Assembly (NCBI RefSeq): GCF_000002515.2
Contig: NC_006039.1
Location: 1,488,001-1,552,000, forward strand
DNA: 64,000 nucleotides
From: Kluyveromyces lactis
Lineage: Eukaryota; Ascomycota; Saccharomycetes; Saccharomycetales; Saccharomycetaceae
Direction: 5' to 3'
A model generated the notes under the pieces. The model was not told the origin of the DNA, did no database searches, and saw nothing but the letters and a program-made list of their open reading frames with translations. Shown piece by piece: positions 36,716 to 48,196 of this stretch. Positions within the stretch are counted from its first letter, which is position 1; each line of letters opens with the position of its first letter. The position numbers were made by a program, and so were the translations under genes.

Positions 36716-39700
36716 ATGAAAGAGGGTGCTAAGGAACTGAAATATGCACAAAAAGTGCAGATCCATAATTATTATGTTGCTTTAAAACAATTCTTTGAGG
36801 TTACCGGTGGTAGCCATGATAGATCAATGACATCGCGTGCTCAGAAAGCACGTTCAAAGCTGTTAAAACTTTCTTCGTCACAGTTTTTCGAGTTGAGTAC
36901 TGACGTCAGCGACGAATTGCAAAGACGAATTGATGAATCACAGCCACAACATGACTATTTAGTTCCTAATGAAAGTTTCCATGCAAAGAGGAACCAGGCA
37001 AGACAAAAATTGGCGAACTTATCCAATGCGAGATTTAATGATTTGGTCGATGATATTCTTTTCGAAATCAGAAGACGTGGGTTTGACACGTTACCTGAAC
37101 CAGAAGAAGCAGATTATCAGGAATTCCCAAATGCTGATACTGATGAAGATTTTAATTCGAATGACAAGGCAGAGGTCTCCTCTCCTGCATTACACGTACT
37201 TGATTCTAAGCCATCGCCAATTGTACCTAGCAGTATAAATAATACGTCGGTGGAAAAATTACCAGAAGATGAGAATTCTGCACTTAATGCAACTTTGCAG
37301 ACTTCTACAGTCATTCCAAAGACAGCATCAATCGACTGGAGTTCAGATGAAGAGGATCACAAACCAGAAGCTGATGAGAAGGAATTAGCTAGTGAAGACA
37401 ATGACGTTATTAAGATAGATAGAGCGTTTTCACTAAATCAGTCCCCGGTCATTATTCCAGATGAAACACAAAGCCCACCTCAACCTACAGCTTCCTCACC
37501 TGTGGGAAATAGAAGTCCGATTTCCATAGATGACCATTTCACGTTCTCAGAGAGACCGTTATCACAATCCAGTGAGGCTAGAACTCCATTGGCTCAAACT
37601 GCTGCCACTACAGCAATGGCTGCAAGTGCTGGGTTGTCGCCTTTCACCAGTAATAAAAATAAAATGGGATCCTTGTCTCAATCGGTAGAACGTAACAAAG
37701 ATCGTGATATAGAGCTATTAGTTCTGGAAGGGAATAAGTTGGACAGTACCATTACAACTTTGGAGAGAGAAAAATCAGAACTTTTGAATCAATTAGATGA
37801 ATTGAAGACCAATAATCAACGATTAACAGAAGAAGTTCAGCAATTGAAACAGAATGCCGACCAATCAAGTACTACTAAAGCTCTAGATAGTAATTTCCAA
37901 AAGGGAATGTCCGAAATGACTACTCAACTAAATCAACTGTCAATAGAAAACGAAGAACTCAAACAAGAAAAACTAGAACTTCAGCTGCAATTGAAAAATA
38001 TACAGTCTCCAGTTAAATCGATTGACGGTAAATCAGGGAAGGATGCTGCCTATTGGAAATCAAAGTATGAAGACGCTTTTGCTGAAAAACCTGTCAGAAC
38101 AAGCTCTTCTTCTATGGCCCCCATTTCAAACAAGCAACTTTTCCCTGAAACTAGTATAATACCGTCAAATCTCATCGACGACTTGGATTCCAAGTTATCA
38201 CAAATACTAAGCCTCATTGTGTCACCTGAACCTCCAGTTTTGTTTTTATTCGAGAACATTGCTTCCATTTCAGAATATTGTTCAAAAATTTTAACTTTAG
38301 TTCACTCCCCAGATACAAAGACCATGAGACTAGTGTTAGAGAACACAATATCACATGCTATCACATCTGTGCGTTACTTCAGCAGCTATAAAACTCCATT
38401 ATCAAGAGTTATTCTTGAAAATTCTGTTTCAGAAATCTCATTTGCAATCTATGATTTGGTTAAGACGGTAAATGGCGGATCCAATAACGATGAAATATTC
38501 ACATCAAATAAATCTGGTGATCAACTGGATAGTCCACTTGGCCTCTCCATGCAAAATAGACAAACCTCGAATAACTTTGCTAAAGGTTTACACGAGGGAA
38601 GTGTTTTAGACAAACCATCACTTCTTCCTTCTCGGGCTGATAGCGTTGAAATGTCTCCGGTCAAACCTTTGAAAATTACCCAGAAAAAAAATACCGACGA
38701 CGCGTCATCAAGGCCTGTTTCAGTTAGAAAGCCCTCTGGAACTGGCTTATTTACAGCAATGCTTAATGGGGGTATGAAGAAAGATAACGCATCAAAGAAA
38801 TCCAAGAATATATTGCAGTTAGAATTACCTCTGGATAACAATTCCAAATCGGAAAGCAATGCTCCTATAATCGAACGCAGAGAATTGAAGACCATTGATG
38901 CAATTAAGTCTGCTTCAGCCAGCAATTCACTTCTACCTACTTCGCCACTTGCCAAAAAATCATCAGCAGTTGTTCCTTCTGACTTTAAAGACCCAAATCC
39001 TTTTGAGTTATCATCTCCAGAAAAGGGAAAGCTATTGCAAAATATTAATTCTGACATATACAACAGCAATGATGAAGAAACTGAAAGCGAAAGTGTAGAG
39101 GAGGAGGACGATGGGAATTCTACATATGAAGTGTTAAGACAAACCATGAAGCAAAAGCATCTACAAGAAGAAAACGGAACCAACGAAGAAAAAAATTTGA
39201 AAGGAATTTTTTCGCCAGTGGTACATCCACAACCTATTGAAGTTTCAACAGAGGATGTCGACTTAAATGAGAAGTCATTCAATTTTGAATCTGAAGAAAA
39301 TGCTAAATCTGAATCTGAATCTGTACCTTCGATAACTGTAAACAAAAAGAATATAAAACTCGTTCCTATCCCTGCCGTTACTCCAACTTTGAAACAAAAA
39401 GAGCCATCCCCATCACCTACTGCCGAATTGGTTATTTCTCCATTAAGGCCTATAGTAACTGCTTCTGATAATTCAAAAGTTAATGACGATCAGAAGGCCG
39501 TCGATGCCAACAAAAGCGAGTCAGAAACTAAAGAAATCGCAGAACAATCAGAAACTGGTGAAACTGACGACGACATTGAATTTGACGTTGATGCGTTTGA
39601 CATTGAAAATCCTGACAATAGTCTTTCTGACTTATTGCTATACCTAGAATATCAGACAATGGATGTTATAAACACAATTCAATCGTTATTGAGCAGTATT

Positions 39701-40075
39701 AAGTTACCTAAATCCACTGCTGGAGAACTAAGAACCGAATCAAATGCTATCAATCAAGTAATAAGGCAAATGGTGGAAGCTACAAGTGTTTCCATGAACC
39801 AAAGCCGTAATTCTCAATTGAAAGAACATGGTTCATGGGTTGTTCAGAGTTTAGATGACTGTCGTCGTAGAATGACCATACTTTGTCATCTTAAACCAGA
39901 CGGTATTGTAGTAGCGCACGAGGGGGACGAAGAGTTCGCAGATAAGCATTTCAAACAACGTTTAGCTGGTATTGCATTTGATGTAGCAAAGTGTACCAAA
40001 GAATTGGTAAAGACTGTGGAAGAAGCTAGTCTTAAGACCAACATTGAGTATTTAAATGCTAAGCTTTCCAAGTAA
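36716..40075 (+). CDS. SPA2: Polarisome scaffold SPA2/SPH1
   Basis: 1119 residues (Spa2 1466, Sph1 530-660 in S. cerevisiae). Two Spa2-homology/GIT repeats open the protein, at about 36-65 (RAQKARSKLLKLSSSQFFELSTDV) and 86-118 (RNQARQKLANLSNARFNDLVDDI); they bind the MAP-kinase kinases Ste7 and Mkk1. A coiled coil lies at about 335-435, then a globular region near 480-585, a long disordered acidic stretch, and a conserved helical C-terminal part (about 965-1119). Acts at bud and shmoo tips with Bni1 and Pea2. In S. cerevisiae, SPH1 (YLR313C) is next to MRPL15, so this is the unduplicated ancestor-type gene of SPA2 and SPH1. Confidence 0.93.
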   Translation: MKEGAKELKYAQKVQIHNYYVALKQFFEVTGGSHDRSMTSRAQKARSKLLKLSSSQFFELSTDVSDELQRRIDESQPQHDYLVPNESFHAKRNQARQKLANLSNARFNDLVDDILFEIRRRGFDTLPEPEEADYQEFPNADTDEDFNSNDKAEVSSPALHVLDSKPSPIVPSSINNTSVEKLPEDENSALNATLQTSTVIPKTASIDWSSDEEDHKPEADEKELASEDNDVIKIDRAFSLNQSPVIIPDETQSPPQPTASSPVGNRSPISIDDHFTFSERPLSQSSEARTPLAQTAATTAMAASAGLSPFTSNKNKMGSLSQSVERNKDRDIELLVLEGNKLDSTITTLEREKSELLNQLDELKTNNQRLTEEVQQLKQNADQSSTTKALDSNFQKGMSEMTTQLNQLSIENEELKQEKLELQLQLKNIQSPVKSIDGKSGKDAAYWKSKYEDAFAEKPVRTSSSSMAPISNKQLFPETSIIPSNLIDDLDSKLSQILSLIVSPEPPVLFLFENIASISEYCSKILTLVHSPDTKTMRLVLENTISHAITSVRYFSSYKTPLSRVILENSVSEISFAIYDLVKTVNGGSNNDEIFTSNKSGDQLDSPLGLSMQNRQTSNNFAKGLHEGSVLDKPSLLPSRADSVEMSPVKPLKITQKKNTDDASSRPVSVRKPSGTGLFTAMLNGGMKKDNASKKSKNILQLELPLDNNSKSESNAPIIERRELKTIDAIKSASASNSLLPTSPLAKKSSAVVPSDFKDPNPFELSSPEKGKLLQNINSDIYNSNDEETESESVEEEDDGNSTYEVLRQTMKQKHLQEENGTNEEKNLKGIFSPVVHPQPIEVSTEDVDLNEKSFNFESEENAKSESESVPSITVNKKNIKLVPIPAVTPTLKQKEPSPSPTAELVISPLRPIVTASDNSKVNDDQKAVDANKSESETKEIAEQSETGETDDDIEFDVDAFDIENPDNSLSDLLLYLEYQTMDVINTIQSLLSSIKLPKSTAGELRTESNAINQVIRQMVEATSVSMNQSRNSQLKEHGSWVVQSLDDCRRRMTILCHLKPDGIVVAHEGDEEFADKHFKQRLAGIAFDVAKCTKELVKTVEEASLKTNIEYLNAKLSK

Positions 40076-40569
40076 ATTACCAGCAAAAAACATCCCTTCT
40101 ATGAAGTTATATATGTATTTATATACATGTATTGTATTATGTACTTTTCTTAATCTGTTTTTATTTTGTATGTTAACATTTAATTAATGATAGATTTAGT
40201 TGTAAATTTATGTACGTCTATATTTCTAGAGATACATGAGATATATACAGTGCGCGCGTTTCTTTCGAGGTTCATTTTTAATTGAAGTGTGACGATGGAG
40301 TGTCGTTAAAAGGTTATGCTTTTCATGCTTTTGGTAAATTCATTATAATAAAACGTTGAAATTGAGCAGGGATGAAAGAGTAGATTAAAACACCACATTG
40401 ACCAAGAGCTGTGATTGAAACTTCCGTTTCGAAATATATATATACAAGTTTTGAAAGCTCTTTCCCAACTCCGATGGAGACCATTCACTCGAGTGCTTTT
40501 TATTGATGTCGAAGTCTATTGTGTATTCCATTTCTCTTTCTTTCCTGTCGTGTAAAATTAGACATAATA
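40076..40569. other. Convergent gap, SPA2 / MRPL15
   Basis: 494 bp, AT-rich, with TATATGTATTTATATACATGTATTG-like 3'-end signal sequence near 40110-40135. I see no gene or RNA. Confidence 0.5.
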
Positions 40570-41295
40570 TTATAACTTCTCGGTCGTATCCCTGTTTGCT
40601 AACAAACTTTCAGATATCTTCGTTAGGGAATCACTATTGTCGCTGAATAGTTCATGCAACACGTATTCGGTGGCCTTGTCTTGACCGTGCAATAGATAGA
40701 CACTGCCGACCACAGAATTTAGCACAGTTTGTAGCACGGTATACTCACCGTTATATTTGTGACTTTTTTGAGTGTCTCGTTTGTTCCAAAACACTAATTT
40801 ATCTAGGTTTCTCCTTTGCAAAAATTCAGCCGTACTCTGTTTGGATATTAACATTTTAGAACTTCCCTTCCCAAGCATACCGAAATTTAGTCCGTTAATA
40901 ACAGGTTCAGACTGTACGCTTTGTGATAGTTGCCTTTCAGAAACAGGTAGACCCAAGGAATGAAGACAAGCTTGATATTTCACAAAATGACCACCGATAA
41001 TAGACAATTTCTGATTGTATGGTTTAATACCTTGGGCAAACGACTTGTGAGTCAAACATTGTGTAATGATGTCGTCTGGCAAGTCAATACCATATTTTTC
41101 CAAATTCAAACCTTGCTTAACAGTAGATACATGGCCATCCTTGACAAGAGAATCATAGTGCAAACCGTGTGGATTCTTCAAAGACTCAACTGGGTCTCTT
41201 TTCAAACCACGTACCCTAGTCCCAACGTGTAGATAAGAACCATTACGCACGCCGAATTTTGTGCTTAAGTTAAGACCAATTTTGGTTAAGGACAT
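40570..41295 (-). CDS. MRPL15: Mitochondrial large-subunit ribosomal protein MRPL15
   Basis: 241 residues from the first ATG at 41295 (S. cerevisiae 253); the frame extends 27 codons further to a TTG, which I reject. The protein has an RNase III-like fold: LPDDIITQCLTHKSFAQGIKPYNQKLSIIGGHFVKYQACLHSL corresponds to the RNase III signature, but its catalytic acidic residues (the usual ERLEFLGD) are replaced, as in Mrpl15 generally (bL/mL57). The N-terminus is a basic mitochondrial presequence. Adjacent to SPA2/SPH1 as in S. cerevisiae (YLR312W-A). Confidence 0.92.
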   Translation of the reverse strand: MSLTKIGLNLSTKFGVRNGSYLHVGTRVRGLKRDPVESLKNPHGLHYDSLVKDGHVSTVKQGLNLEKYGIDLPDDIITQCLTHKSFAQGIKPYNQKLSIIGGHFVKYQACLHSLGLPVSERQLSQSVQSEPVINGLNFGMLGKGSSKMLISKQSTAEFLQRRNLDKLVFWNKRDTQKSHKYNGEYTVLQTVLNSVVGSVYLLHGQDKATEYVLHELFSDNSDSLTKISESLLANRDTTEKL

Positions 41296-41940
41296 TATTC
41301 CAGAAGTAAAAAAATACTGTCTGAATGGTTTCTGTCTGGTATTTTCACAATTCAATCTTCCTCGACCGAATATCAACAGATTGTAATTACACAGGACACA
41401 AATATTAGAATTATTGAATCTTAATTCTAACAGTTTAGTCCTTTTAACTACGATTCAAACTGTTTCTTTGTAGTTTTTCGACTCGAGGCAGCGATCCAAA
41501 TTTTGAAATTTTTCAAAATTTTTCAGATCACTCCAAACGAGGTCATCGCTGTGTCTAAGTGCTATCTTGTATGATGGGAATACATGCAATATCAAGGCAT
41601 TAGGTACTGTTATCAAGGGAATATGGTCATTATGGGCTGGTATTATGAGGGCTTAATACCAGCTGTATCTTAAAGTAAGCTTTGCTGCATCTTTATGCCT
41701 TGAGAAGTACTTTTATATCGATTTTTACACTTATTGTACCCTAAGTTTTGTGAAAAGAAACGCTTCAGTAAGATCAATTTTAATTGAAAAAACTGCAATT
41801 AGATGTAGGCGATGAGATGAGATGAGATGAGATGAGAGAGTAGTAAGAGATTGATTATATCACTCACAGTGGTTTACTATCGAATTTATTCTCATTACTA
41901 AGTAACTTCTCACAGGCCAATACTAGCACCGCTAATTAAC
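41296..41940. promoter_or_regulatory. MRPL15 / ROK1 divergent promoter with PAC and RRPE
   Basis: GCGATGAGAT at 41809-41818 is a perfect PAC element, 123 bp before ROK1. TGAAAAATTTT, the RRPE consensus, lies on the minus strand at 41515-41525. Both mark ribosome-biogenesis (RRB) genes bound by Dot6/Tod6 and Stb3, which fits ROK1. The PAC element runs into five GATGA tandem units. Confidence 0.8.
41811..41835. repeat. (GATGA)5 tandem built on the PAC motif
   Basis: Five perfect GATGA units start inside the PAC element, so GATGAGAT recurs every 5 bp. This may reflect slippage that multiplied the core. Confidence 0.9.
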
Positions 41941-43680
41941 ATGGATATCTTTAGAGTCTTGACTCGTGGAGCTAGCATAAGGAAGAATGGTGATTCTAAT
42001 AGAACACAGTCTGCAGACTTTAGCATGGCTAATGAAAAGAAGAGTAAGACAGCTGGCAGCTCAAGTACACCAGCTAGAGATGAACAACAATTGACTAAGG
42101 AGTTGGATTTTTTCCGTAATAAGAAAATCATGAATAAGGTAAAGTCTGAGTCAACCAAAGGTGAAGGTGAAGACGAAGTACAAGAAGATAATCAAGAAGA
42201 AGACGAAGATCATGCTGATGACGAGACTGAGTTATCCGGGAAAATTATCACGAAACAAGATGCGTTAAAGTTACGTAAATCTTATCAAGGGAATGTTTCA
42301 GGGAATAGTGTTCCTTTGCCCATCGGTTCTTTTGAAGACTTGATCACAAGGTTCCAATTCGATAAGAGATTGTTAAACAACCTCATAGAAAATAACTTCA
42401 CTGAACCAACTCCGATTCAAAGTGAATCTATACCGATTTTGTTGCATGAACGTGACATGATCGCTTGTGCTCCCACAGGTTCTGGTAAAACGTTGGCATT
42501 TTTGATCCCACTACTGCAACAGATAATCAACGATAAAACCACAGTTGGTCTTAAAGGTTTAATTATATCCCCAACAAAAGAACTTGCGAACCAGATCTTC
42601 ATCGAATGTTCCAAATTAGCGAACAAGATATACTTGGACAAGAAAAGACCTCTGCAAGTTGCCCTACTTTCAAAATCATTAAGCTCAAAATTAAAGAATA
42701 AAGTTATCAGTGAGGACAAGTACGATATTATCATTTCTACTCCCTTGAGATTGATTACTGTGGTTCAGGAAGAAGCCTTGAATTTGGGTAAAGTGAAACA
42801 TTTAATATTTGATGAAGCGGATAAATTATTCGACAAGACATTTGTGGAACAAACTGATGATATCTTGAGTTCATGTACTGATCCACATCTCCGTAAAACA
42901 ATGTTCTCTGCCACTATACCATCCAACGTGGAGGAAATCGCCCAAACCATCATGAACGATCCTATCAGAGTCATTATCGGTCACAAAGAAGCAGCAAATA
43001 TCAACATTGATCAACAATTAGTATTCTGTGGTAACGAGGAAGGTAAACTTATAGCCATCAGGCAATTGGTTCTTGAAGGTGAATTCAAACCTCCAGTAAT
43101 CATCTTTTTGGAATCTATTACAAGAGCCAAGGCATTGTTCCATGAATTGCTATATGACAAGTTGAATGTGGACGTGATCCATGCCGAAAGAACTCAAGTT
43201 CAAAGAGATAAAATTATCGAAAGATTCAAGTCTGGAGACCTTTGGTGTTTGATCTGTACCGATGTGTTGGCTCGTGGTGTCGACTTCAAAGGTGTGAATC
43301 TGGTCATCAATTATGATGTTCCTAGATCAGCTCAGGCGTATGTGCATAGAATCGGTAGAACAGGTAGAGGTGGTAGATCCGGTAAAGCCATTACTTTTTA
43401 CACGAAACAAGATTCTTTGGCAATTAAACCAATAATAAACGTGATGAAGCAAAGTGGATGTGAAGTCTCAGAGTGGATGCAAAAGATTTCTTCCATGTCC
43501 AAAAGAGAGAAGGAATCATTGAAAAAGGGTAAGGGTCATGTGGAGAGGAAACAAATCAGTACTGTTCCTAAGGTTGTAAAACAAAAAAAGAGACAAAGAA
43601 GAGAAATGATCGAAGCTTCAAAGAAACGGAAACTCTCTGTATCGGATGCCGAGGAAGAAGCTGGCAACGATTCGACCTAA
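41941..43680 (+). CDS. ROK1: DEAD-box RNA helicase ROK1
   Basis: 579 residues (564 in S. cerevisiae). Required for 40S ribosomal subunit maturation, releasing snR30/Rrp5-associated structures. The N-terminus [13 protein letters not shown] is the Rok1 signature. Helicase motifs: Q motif [13 protein letters not shown], motif I APTGSGKT (K183), motif II DEAD (291-294), motif III SAT, motif IV region VIIFLESI, motif [17 protein letters not shown] and motif [13 protein letters not shown]. The C-terminal tail is lysine-rich. PAC and RRPE lie upstream. It is followed convergently by ATP20. Confidence 0.97.
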   Translation: MDIFRVLTRGASIRKNGDSNRTQSADFSMANEKKSKTAGSSSTPARDEQQLTKELDFFRNKKIMNKVKSESTKGEGEDEVQEDNQEEDEDHADDETELSGKIITKQDALKLRKSYQGNVSGNSVPLPIGSFEDLITRFQFDKRLLNNLIENNFTEPTPIQSESIPILLHERDMIACAPTGSGKTLAFLIPLLQQIINDKTTVGLKGLIISPTKELANQIFIECSKLANKIYLDKKRPLQVALLSKSLSSKLKNKVISEDKYDIIISTPLRLITVVQEEALNLGKVKHLIFDEADKLFDKTFVEQTDDILSSCTDPHLRKTMFSATIPSNVEEIAQTIMNDPIRVIIGHKEAANINIDQQLVFCGNEEGKLIAIRQLVLEGEFKPPVIIFLESITRAKALFHELLYDKLNVDVIHAERTQVQRDKIIERFKSGDLWCLICTDVLARGVDFKGVNLVINYDVPRSAQAYVHRIGRTGRGGRSGKAITFYTKQDSLAIKPIINVMKQSGCEVSEWMQKISSMSKREKESLKKGKGHVERKQISTVPKVVKQKKRQRREMIEASKKRKLSVSDAEEEAGNDST

Positions 43681-43977
43681 CCTCAGGATAACCCCTGTTG
43701 CTTATTTCCAATATCAAATGTTCGAATTAAGTCATGATGATATACATATAATTAAAGCGTCGCAGAATCCGTATGTATATTACATATAGACGATACATAT
43801 ATATAGTCTTTTAACACTTCATCTGGGAAACCAGAGTAAAAGTCGCTTTATTTTTAGGTTGTTTTTTTCTTGGCTGGAAATGAATATAGTGTTGTTTGTA
43901 GTTGTTAAAATTTCGTTCGTATGTTACTGAATATGCTTTTAAAATTGATACGGTCGGCCTCTCAATCAATTCCATTT

Positions 43978-44337
43978 TTAGTGGTGAGTAGAGTAGTTAC
44001 GGTAACCAACAACCTTTCTTCTACCGATAATTTCACCCAATGAGTATAAACCTAACAATTGCACGCCGAAAGCACCGATCTTAACGGCTTGGTCCTTTTC
44101 AATGTTCTTCAACAAGTTAACAACTTGTTGAGGCTTATCAGCATAACCCAAAGCTTGTCTGTACAATCTGGTGTAGACCATTTCAAAGTCCGAGAAGTTT
44201 GGTGGCTGTAGACCTTCCTTAGTGTAGACCTGCTTGGATAATTCAGCAGTAACCTTACCGTAGTAAACGGTCTTGGTCAACAGTGATTGTGTCTTGTGTG
44301 TCAAAGAAGAAACTAAAGATTGGACTCTGGAAATCAT
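43978..44337 (-). CDS. ATP20: ATP synthase subunit g (ATP20)
   Basis: 119 residues from the first ATG at 44337; the 14-codon extension to a TTG is rejected because S. cerevisiae Atp20 also begins at the equivalent MxSR. Subunit g promotes dimerisation of the mitochondrial F1Fo ATP synthase and so cristae shape. The conserved parts are YYGKVTAELSKQVYTKEGLQPP and the C-terminal membrane helix FGVQLLGLYSLGEIIGRRKVVGY, which contains the GxxxG-like dimer motif region. MCM4, its neighbour in S. cerevisiae (YPR019W-YPR020W), lies 5.4 kb away here with DUR3 and a peptidase gene between. Confidence 0.95.
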   Translation of the reverse strand: MISRVQSLVSSLTHKTQSLLTKTVYYGKVTAELSKQVYTKEGLQPPNFSDFEMVYTRLYRQALGYADKPQQVVNLLKNIEKDQAVKIGAFGVQLLGLYSLGEIIGRRKVVGYRNYSTHH

Positions 44338-44767
44338 TGCTGCTCGACTTTTATCTATTGAATACACTAAACCAACCAAGCTAGAAGTGTGAGACCTTGT
44401 AATCTTCTATCAATTGACTCTTGACTTGATGCTTTAGTTCGATATCTCTTCATGTTTGGTTCAATTCAATGAAAATTTTGAGGGAAAAGATCAACAGTAT
44501 TACCCGGACATTTGAAATATCCGGCCAATCATATTTGAGAACCGTTGACTTAAACGTAAGTGAAGAGTACTTCACTTCTTGTAAAGCTTATGAATAGCGG
44601 TGGTTTACTCCATGGCTGGTCTGTATGCCTTATGGGTTTCTGTTAAGGTTACTGTGACCCCGTTTTACCCTGGCCATTGATGTCTTTAAGAGTTATTATC
44701 ATAATTAAAAGAATTAAGATGGTTTATGGATGACTATATGAGAAAAACTATAAGGTGATGACTTCCA
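44338..44767. promoter_or_regulatory. ATP20 upstream / DUR3 downstream region with Reb1 site
   Basis: 430 bp with no gene visible. TTACCCG at 44500-44506, the Reb1 core, lies about 165 bp upstream of ATP20 and may set the nucleosome-free region or block read-through from the tandem DUR3-ATP20 arrangement on the same strand. Confidence 0.55.
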
Positions 44768-46939
44768 TCAACGTTCGATAACATCGTCCAAGTTTTGCCT
44801 CACTTTACTTTTGTTAGTTTCCGATCTGATTGATTCGATCTTTGCTATGATTTGAGATTGCACAGCTTTCATTTCCCGTGGGTTAGCATCTTGCCATTCC
44901 CTTAATTTGTAGGTTTGACCCGATAGATCCCAGTATATACCTCTTACCGTGGTATATATGCCGTGTCTTCCTTCCCATAGTGGGTAACAGCACACACAGA
45001 ATGCAGTGAAGAAGATCCAAATGATTAGGACACAGACCCAACCGGTAAAGAACTTTTCAGAGAAGATGTATCCGGTACCATACATTGGCATTGGCCATAG
45101 GACCATAAATGAAATAGCGAAAAAGATGGCCAAATATCCAGCAATCTTACTAGCTCTGCTTAGATACTGACTCTCTTCTTCAGCCATTCTTTCAATGGTT
45201 TCTCTTGGGATTTCGTCTACAGTTGTTATCACGGTTTTCACAGCTTGCAATTTCTCGGCATCTTGATTGTTACCAACACTGTCAGAATCAGAGACAGAGA
45301 CTTCGTTTCCCTCGGCTTCAAGTAACTCTTCTTCTTCATCAGCTCTGGTAATGGTCTTAAGGATCTCCCAGTCGAAATTTTGTGGTTTGAAGATGTAAGT
45401 CAACAATGGTATCGTAATCAATGGTGATAATAGAGCAACAATGTTACCAGTTAGCATTGGATCATCTTCAAAAGTGGTACTGACGGTGATTTCACCGTAT
45501 AAGGATTTGGTGCATACTAACCAGGACATAATTGCAAGACTTGTTCCGATAATTGGCGATGCTACCACTGCTACTAAGTTTTGGGCATCCCAAAACAATG
45601 ATAGCGCACAAGGGATCACTGCAGATGAAATAATGATACCCATTAACTCGTAAAGATAACCCATACTGATTCCTGCGTAATACAAACCGGTAGCGAAACC
45701 ACTCATAATTAAACCAAATACGATACAACTGATGTGAGAGGAGAATATTAATTGTTTACCTGTGGCCTTTGGTTTCAAATAAGATCTGTAAATATCGTAA
45801 GTGAAGATAGATGAGACGGCAATCAATTCAGCTGACATGGCACTTGTAACAGCCATGAAAACCAATAACAACGAAGCGACAGCACCACCTTTACCCAATA
45901 ATGTAACAGCCGCAGTTGGCAGCACAAGACCAGCACTAACTTGCTCTGCAGTTAGCCTTTCTGGATAAGTTGGGAAGTTTGGAGAAGATTCCAATGCCAC
46001 ACAGGCCAAACCCATAGCAAGGGAAATTAAATTTGGAATAGCGATCCAGGATAGCCCACCAAGAACGTAACCTGGTAAAGCTGCTGCCGGGGATGAAGAA
46101 ATAGCTTTATTCCAGTAACCAGCATCCAAGAAAACGGTACCGAAGTTACCGACAATGTTTATAACAAAGAAGATACCACCAGAACGAGATCTCATTGTCA
46201 AATACTCACCACCAGCATTACCCTCGATTGGATGTGCTTTGGCTGCTTCTCTAACTAGATCGTACACTGCCTTCGGAGACCCAAGTTGGCTATTCGTGGC
46301 GTAAACTGTGAATGCGAAAATCATGATAATTACAATGATAACGATCGTATGAACATAATCGGTCAAGAACGTAGCTTTTATACCACCGAAGATCGTATAC
46401 AATACGACACCAACTGGCAATAAGAAACATGCGGCGACAGTGTGCATCCCCGTTAAATCTGACACAACTGCAGAACCACCGGTCAAAAGCATCGCAGTGA
46501 CCAAAACGTTAGTCGCTAAAGCATAAAACATGTAACAAAAATGCCCAATGGTCCCGTATCTGGCCTTGATAATTTCCAAATAAGTGTGTGCATTTGGCGC
46601 CCTTTGCTTACATTTAATTGCCAATGCACTGAATAAGATGACTTGGTACCCTGCGCCTGCAGCATAGAAATAGCCACCAGAGATACCGACTTTATAAACC
46701 ATGGTTGTAGATTGCAACAAAGTGGCTGCCCAGGTCCATGAACTGACAACAGCGGCAGCAATTAAACCAGTCTTAACTGATCTACCGGCAGTAGCGAACT
46801 CTTCAGCAGTGATAATTTCCTTTTGATAACGTCTTAGCACATATGTGGTCAAAATCATTGCAAAAGCGAAGACAAAACCCAATCCTACAACAACTGCATA
46901 ACCTGCGCCTTGTGGCAGCGGAGCTTCCATGACTGCCAT
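44768..46939 (-). CDS. DUR3: Urea/polyamine transporter DUR3
   Basis: 723 residues (735 in S. cerevisiae). Sodium:solute-symporter-fold active urea importer of the plasma membrane, also taking up polyamines. Starts [22 protein letters not shown] with about 15 membrane segments; [34 protein letters not shown] is the hallmark of the SSF family's second helix region. An acidic cytosolic loop near 530-560 ([13 protein letters not shown]) separates the last helices. In S. cerevisiae it is under nitrogen catabolite repression and allophanate induction. GATAAG-type sites lie in its promoter. S. cerevisiae DUR3 is elsewhere (YHL016C), so this location differs. Confidence 0.95.
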   Translation of the reverse strand: MAVMEAPLPQGAGYAVVVGLGFVFAFAMILTTYVLRRYQKEIITAEEFATAGRSVKTGLIAAAVVSSWTWAATLLQSTTMVYKVGISGGYFYAAGAGYQVILFSALAIKCKQRAPNAHTYLEIIKARYGTIGHFCYMFYALATNVLVTAMLLTGGSAVVSDLTGMHTVAACFLLPVGVVLYTIFGGIKATFLTDYVHTIVIIVIIMIFAFTVYATNSQLGSPKAVYDLVREAAKAHPIEGNAGGEYLTMRSRSGGIFFVINIVGNFGTVFLDAGYWNKAISSSPAAALPGYVLGGLSWIAIPNLISLAMGLACVALESSPNFPTYPERLTAEQVSAGLVLPTAAVTLLGKGGAVASLLLVFMAVTSAMSAELIAVSSIFTYDIYRSYLKPKATGKQLIFSSHISCIVFGLIMSGFATGLYYAGISMGYLYELMGIIISSAVIPCALSLFWDAQNLVAVVASPIIGTSLAIMSWLVCTKSLYGEITVSTTFEDDPMLTGNIVALLSPLITIPLLTYIFKPQNFDWEILKTITRADEEEELLEAEGNEVSVSDSDSVGNNQDAEKLQAVKTVITTVDEIPRETIERMAEEESQYLSRASKIAGYLAIFFAISFMVLWPMPMYGTGYIFSEKFFTGWVCVLIIWIFFTAFCVCCYPLWEGRHGIYTTVRGIYWDLSGQTYKLREWQDANPREMKAVQSQIIAKIESIRSETNKSKVRQNLDDVIER

Positions 46940-48196
46940 ATTTACTGAGTTATGCTTTTGCTTGATTTTTGGTAGTATATACTATTCTTAACTAAGGGCA
47001 TCTCAAATTCTGATTCCAGTGCTGTTTCTAATGTTAAGTCCAACCTTTTTATAACATTGTCCGACTCAACTCAATGTCTTATCAACCTATTCAGTTTCTT
47101 GTGCTCTAGTGTGTCCGGATATCAGCATACTATCTCATTGGTTATATGTGGGAACCTTCATTAAATCAAAGGCCGGCCTACGAGCATTCTCTCTTTATCG
47201 ACTTCTGTACCTTTAGATTAATGCGCTATCTCATCGCTTGGGGCCCGAAATAAACTAAAAAAAAAAAAAACTGAAACTTACATATGCATATCCCCAAAGT
47301 CAACTGCCTTCCATACTAACCTACTATCTTACTAGCCGTCAGTTGCGGTAATCTTTGATACTGACATTACAGCTCTTTATCTGCCTGATCAGCCCCAGGC
47401 TGGTTCGTAATCTGTGCTTCCTGAAATCTATTTCTCCCTTTAACTGATAAGTATCGCATCTTTGCGCAAATTTGAACATAAAGATTACAAAAAAAAGCCG
47501 TATAAATGTGTGTTTTTTTGTTGCTTTTTGTTGCGTCTTTGCAAGAAATAGAGATAGCTTCAGCAGGCTCAGGAAAGTCCTATTGAGACCGGGGCGATAA
47601 GACTTGCCTTGTAGGGAAAATCCGCATTCTTACAGGCTGACGTCGTTAGTATGAGAGTTATAAGGTTCTTAAATCAGATAGAAGTAGTATATTCTACCTT
47701 TAAAATCTGAAACTGTAATTCGAATCTCTCGAGACATGTCTATAAATCTGCTTCGAGCCGCAAATTGCAAATTGCAATTTGTATATATATAAGTTTCTCC
47801 GTAAGTACGGAGAACTCTTCAATACCTACCCGTTCTTCATGCTACCCATCTAGTTTCTTGAGGTTTGACAAGAAGGTATGGAATGTCACGTTTGCAAAGC
47901 CAATACTCCAGGGTCCTGCCGTTACTTGCGGAGGTAAGCATGTCGTCGGACTATACGACTTTTTATGTGGATTTCTGGGTGTTTATAGAGCATCTCTGGT
48001 AGGGTTCATCAGTATTTCTTATTAGGTGCGAATTGTTCTGCGTCAGCCGTTCCTATTTGCATATGAAGAGAGTAGATGAACTAGTATATATATATATATA
48101 CGGCTATCAGTAGTTGTCATTGCCATAAGAATTGACACTAGGAAGAATACTGTTAGGGTCTTCTGAAAGTACGATACGCAATCCACCATAGAAGCT
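46940..48196. promoter_or_regulatory. Shared DUR3 / carboxypeptidase promoter with GATAAG sites
   Basis: 1.26 kb with no ATG-initiated gene that looks real. GATAAG or its complement occurs at 47088-47093 (CTTATC, about 150 bp before DUR3), 47446-47451 and 47596-47601; these are the cores bound by the GATA activators Gln3/Gat1 and repressors of nitrogen catabolite repression. CAAATTGCAATTTG at 47768-47781 is a 14-bp palindrome preceded by an extra CAAATTG. A (TA)n element at about 48087-48101 is the likely carboxypeptidase TATA box. Confidence 0.65.

Noticed and set aside
47314-47335. Intron-like branch point TACTAAC followed by TAG in the DUR3/carboxypeptidase gap
   Set aside because: No GTATGT-type 5' splice site upstream and no coding exon to join; DUR3 and the carboxypeptidase are intact without an intron.
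47765-48025. 86-codon open frame with hydrophobic segments before the carboxypeptidase, considered as a missing propeptide or small gene
   Set aside because: It begins at TTG with no internal ATG, has no CPY propeptide similarity, and ends well before the gene.
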